Origin: Chloroflexota bacterium
Lineage (GTDB): Bacteria; Chloroflexota; Dehalococcoidia; Plut-88900
NCBI GenBank assembly: GCA_022566235.1
Contig: JADFJI010000173.1
Location: 1 to 5,455 of the forward strand
Length of the DNA: 5,455 nt
Direction: 5' to 3'
Part shown: positions 4,992 to 5,455 of the stretch, one piece after another
How positions within the stretch are numbered: position 1 is the first letter of the stretch
How the letters are laid out: each line of letters begins with the position of its first letter
The notes under the pieces: generated by a model
Told to the model about the DNA's origin: nothing
What the model saw: only the letters and a program-made list of their open reading frames with translations
Database searches by the model: none
Program-made: the position numbers and the translations under genes

Positions 4992-5455
4992 CCCTCGGCC
5001 CAGAAGACCGCAGCACCCTTCAATCCGACGTCGTCGCCCCCCTGGGCCTCGACCACCACAGCCCGGGAAGAGGGACAGACGCCGCCACATTCTTCCAGCA
5101 TCCTCCTGATGGGATTCAGCAGCAGGTCGCCCGACCGGGACATCCCTCCCCCTATGACGACGACCTCCGGGGAGAAGCAATGCACCAGGTTGAACACGCC
5201 GACAGCGAAGGCCTCGGCAACCTCATTGAAGTAGTGAAGGGCCTCAGAATCGCCCGCCGCGGCCCGGGCCGCAACAGAAGCCGGGTCCTCGCCGCTCAGA
5301 CGCAACAGGGCCGTCCCCGATCCCAGGGTCTCTACCGTGCCACCCGTGGTCCGCTCGATGATGGTGTGCCCCGCTTCGGCAATGGAGAGTCTCCCCCGCA
5401 GAAGCCGGCCGTTGAGGACCCCCCCCGCCCCCACCCCCGGGCGGGGGGTCCTAGA
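4979..5455 (-). CDS. ROK-family protein (sugar kinase or repressor), C-terminal part
   Basis: The minus-strand frame is open from the window edge to TGA at 4981-4979. Counting from the GTG at 5434 as residue 1, about 151 residues match the C-terminal half of ROK proteins. They show the glycine loop GAGGVLNGRLLRG (2-14), EAGH (20-23, the family ExGH), a GSGTALL segment (38-44), PEVVVIGGGMS (89-99) and GLKGAA (137-142). ROK kinases run about 300 residues and ROK repressors about 400, so at least half is off the window and the two cannot be told apart. GTG 5434 is an internal codon, not the start. The zinc motif CxCGxxGCxE is missing: the aligned stretch IERTTGGTVE (26-35) keeps only the Gly and final Glu. 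Immediately upstream of 5437 the reading (SRTPRP) departs from the expected LGTG, inside a GC palindrome that may contain a sequence error. It converges on the amidase gene. Confidence 0.85.
   Translation of the reverse strand, partial: SRTPRPGVGAGGVLNGRLLRGRLSIAEAGHTIIERTTGGTVETLGSGTALLRLSGEDPASVAARAAAGDSEALHYFNEVAEAFAVGVFNLVHCFSPEVVVIGGGMSRSGDLLLNPIRRMLEECGGVCPSSRAVVVEAQGGDDVGLKGAAVFWAEGHES
5415..5452. repeat. GC-rich imperfect inverted repeat at the window edge
   Basis: AGGACC(C)nGCCC at 5415-5430 faces GGGCGGGGGGTCCT at 5439-5452 across an 8-nt CCACCCCC loop. The arms agree over 14 bp apart from two extra C in the left arm. It lies within the ROK coding frame, where such a palindrome is unexpected, and may be a fold-back or miscall near a contig end. 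Confidence 0.6.

Overview
The window looks like chromosomal DNA from an uncultivated, GC-rich bacterium. Genes use ATG and GTG starts with strong purine-rich Shine-Dalgarno sites, and stems of G+C repeats sit between operons. An affiliation with Chloroflexota (SAR202/Dehalococcoidia-like) is only an impression from gene content and intergenic repeats, and no marker gene is present to settle it. All five protein families that can be named are catabolic or nitrogen-related enzymes or sugar-kinase-type proteins. There is no rRNA, tRNA, CRISPR array, transposase or integrase in view.

Left block (1-2957, + strand): the window opens inside an alanine dehydrogenase gene (ald, 3' half, ending at 595). 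After a 116-bp gap come an ArgE/DapE-type M20 metallo-deacylase (712-1827) and, 29 bp later, a divergent member of the arginase/agmatinase (ureohydrolase) fold (start reassigned to GTG 1857, ending at 2957). The last 9 sense codons and stop of ald plus 23 bp of downstream DNA are duplicated just after the ureohydrolase gene: 564-618 and 2966-3020, 50 of 55 bases identical, all five differences transitions. The two-gene cassette is therefore bracketed by direct repeats built from a gene end. This resembles an att-type or recombination scar, or the remnant of a second ald copy.

Intergenic block (2958-3326): this holds the second repeat, a 70-nt palindrome-rich element (3162-3231) that can fold into a closed three-way structure, a TATAAT box (3236-3241), and a perfect 10-bp hairpin (3247-3270) ahead of the next operon.

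Right block (3327-5455): a 61-residue GatC/AtzG-like small subunit and an amidase-signature hydrolase (3519-4991) form a tight pair, probably one heteromeric amidase. Converging on it from the minus strand is the C-terminal half of a ROK-family protein, which runs off the window. The two 3' ends overlap by 13 bp, but a run of ten C near the end of the amidase gene may have shifted its frame; one more C would end the protein at a family-typical HPPL tail and remove the overlap.

Taken together, the + strand genes could release amino acids and ammonia from acylated, amidated or guanidino-type compounds: the M20 enzyme and amidase would cleave C-N bonds, the ureohydrolase-like protein would act on an amidine-like or other substrate, and alanine dehydrogenase would recover pyruvate and ammonium. 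That link is inference from co-location. The most unusual protein is the ureohydrolase homologue, which keeps the two Asp-rich metal motifs but lacks the GGDHS histidine and other conserved active-site residues.
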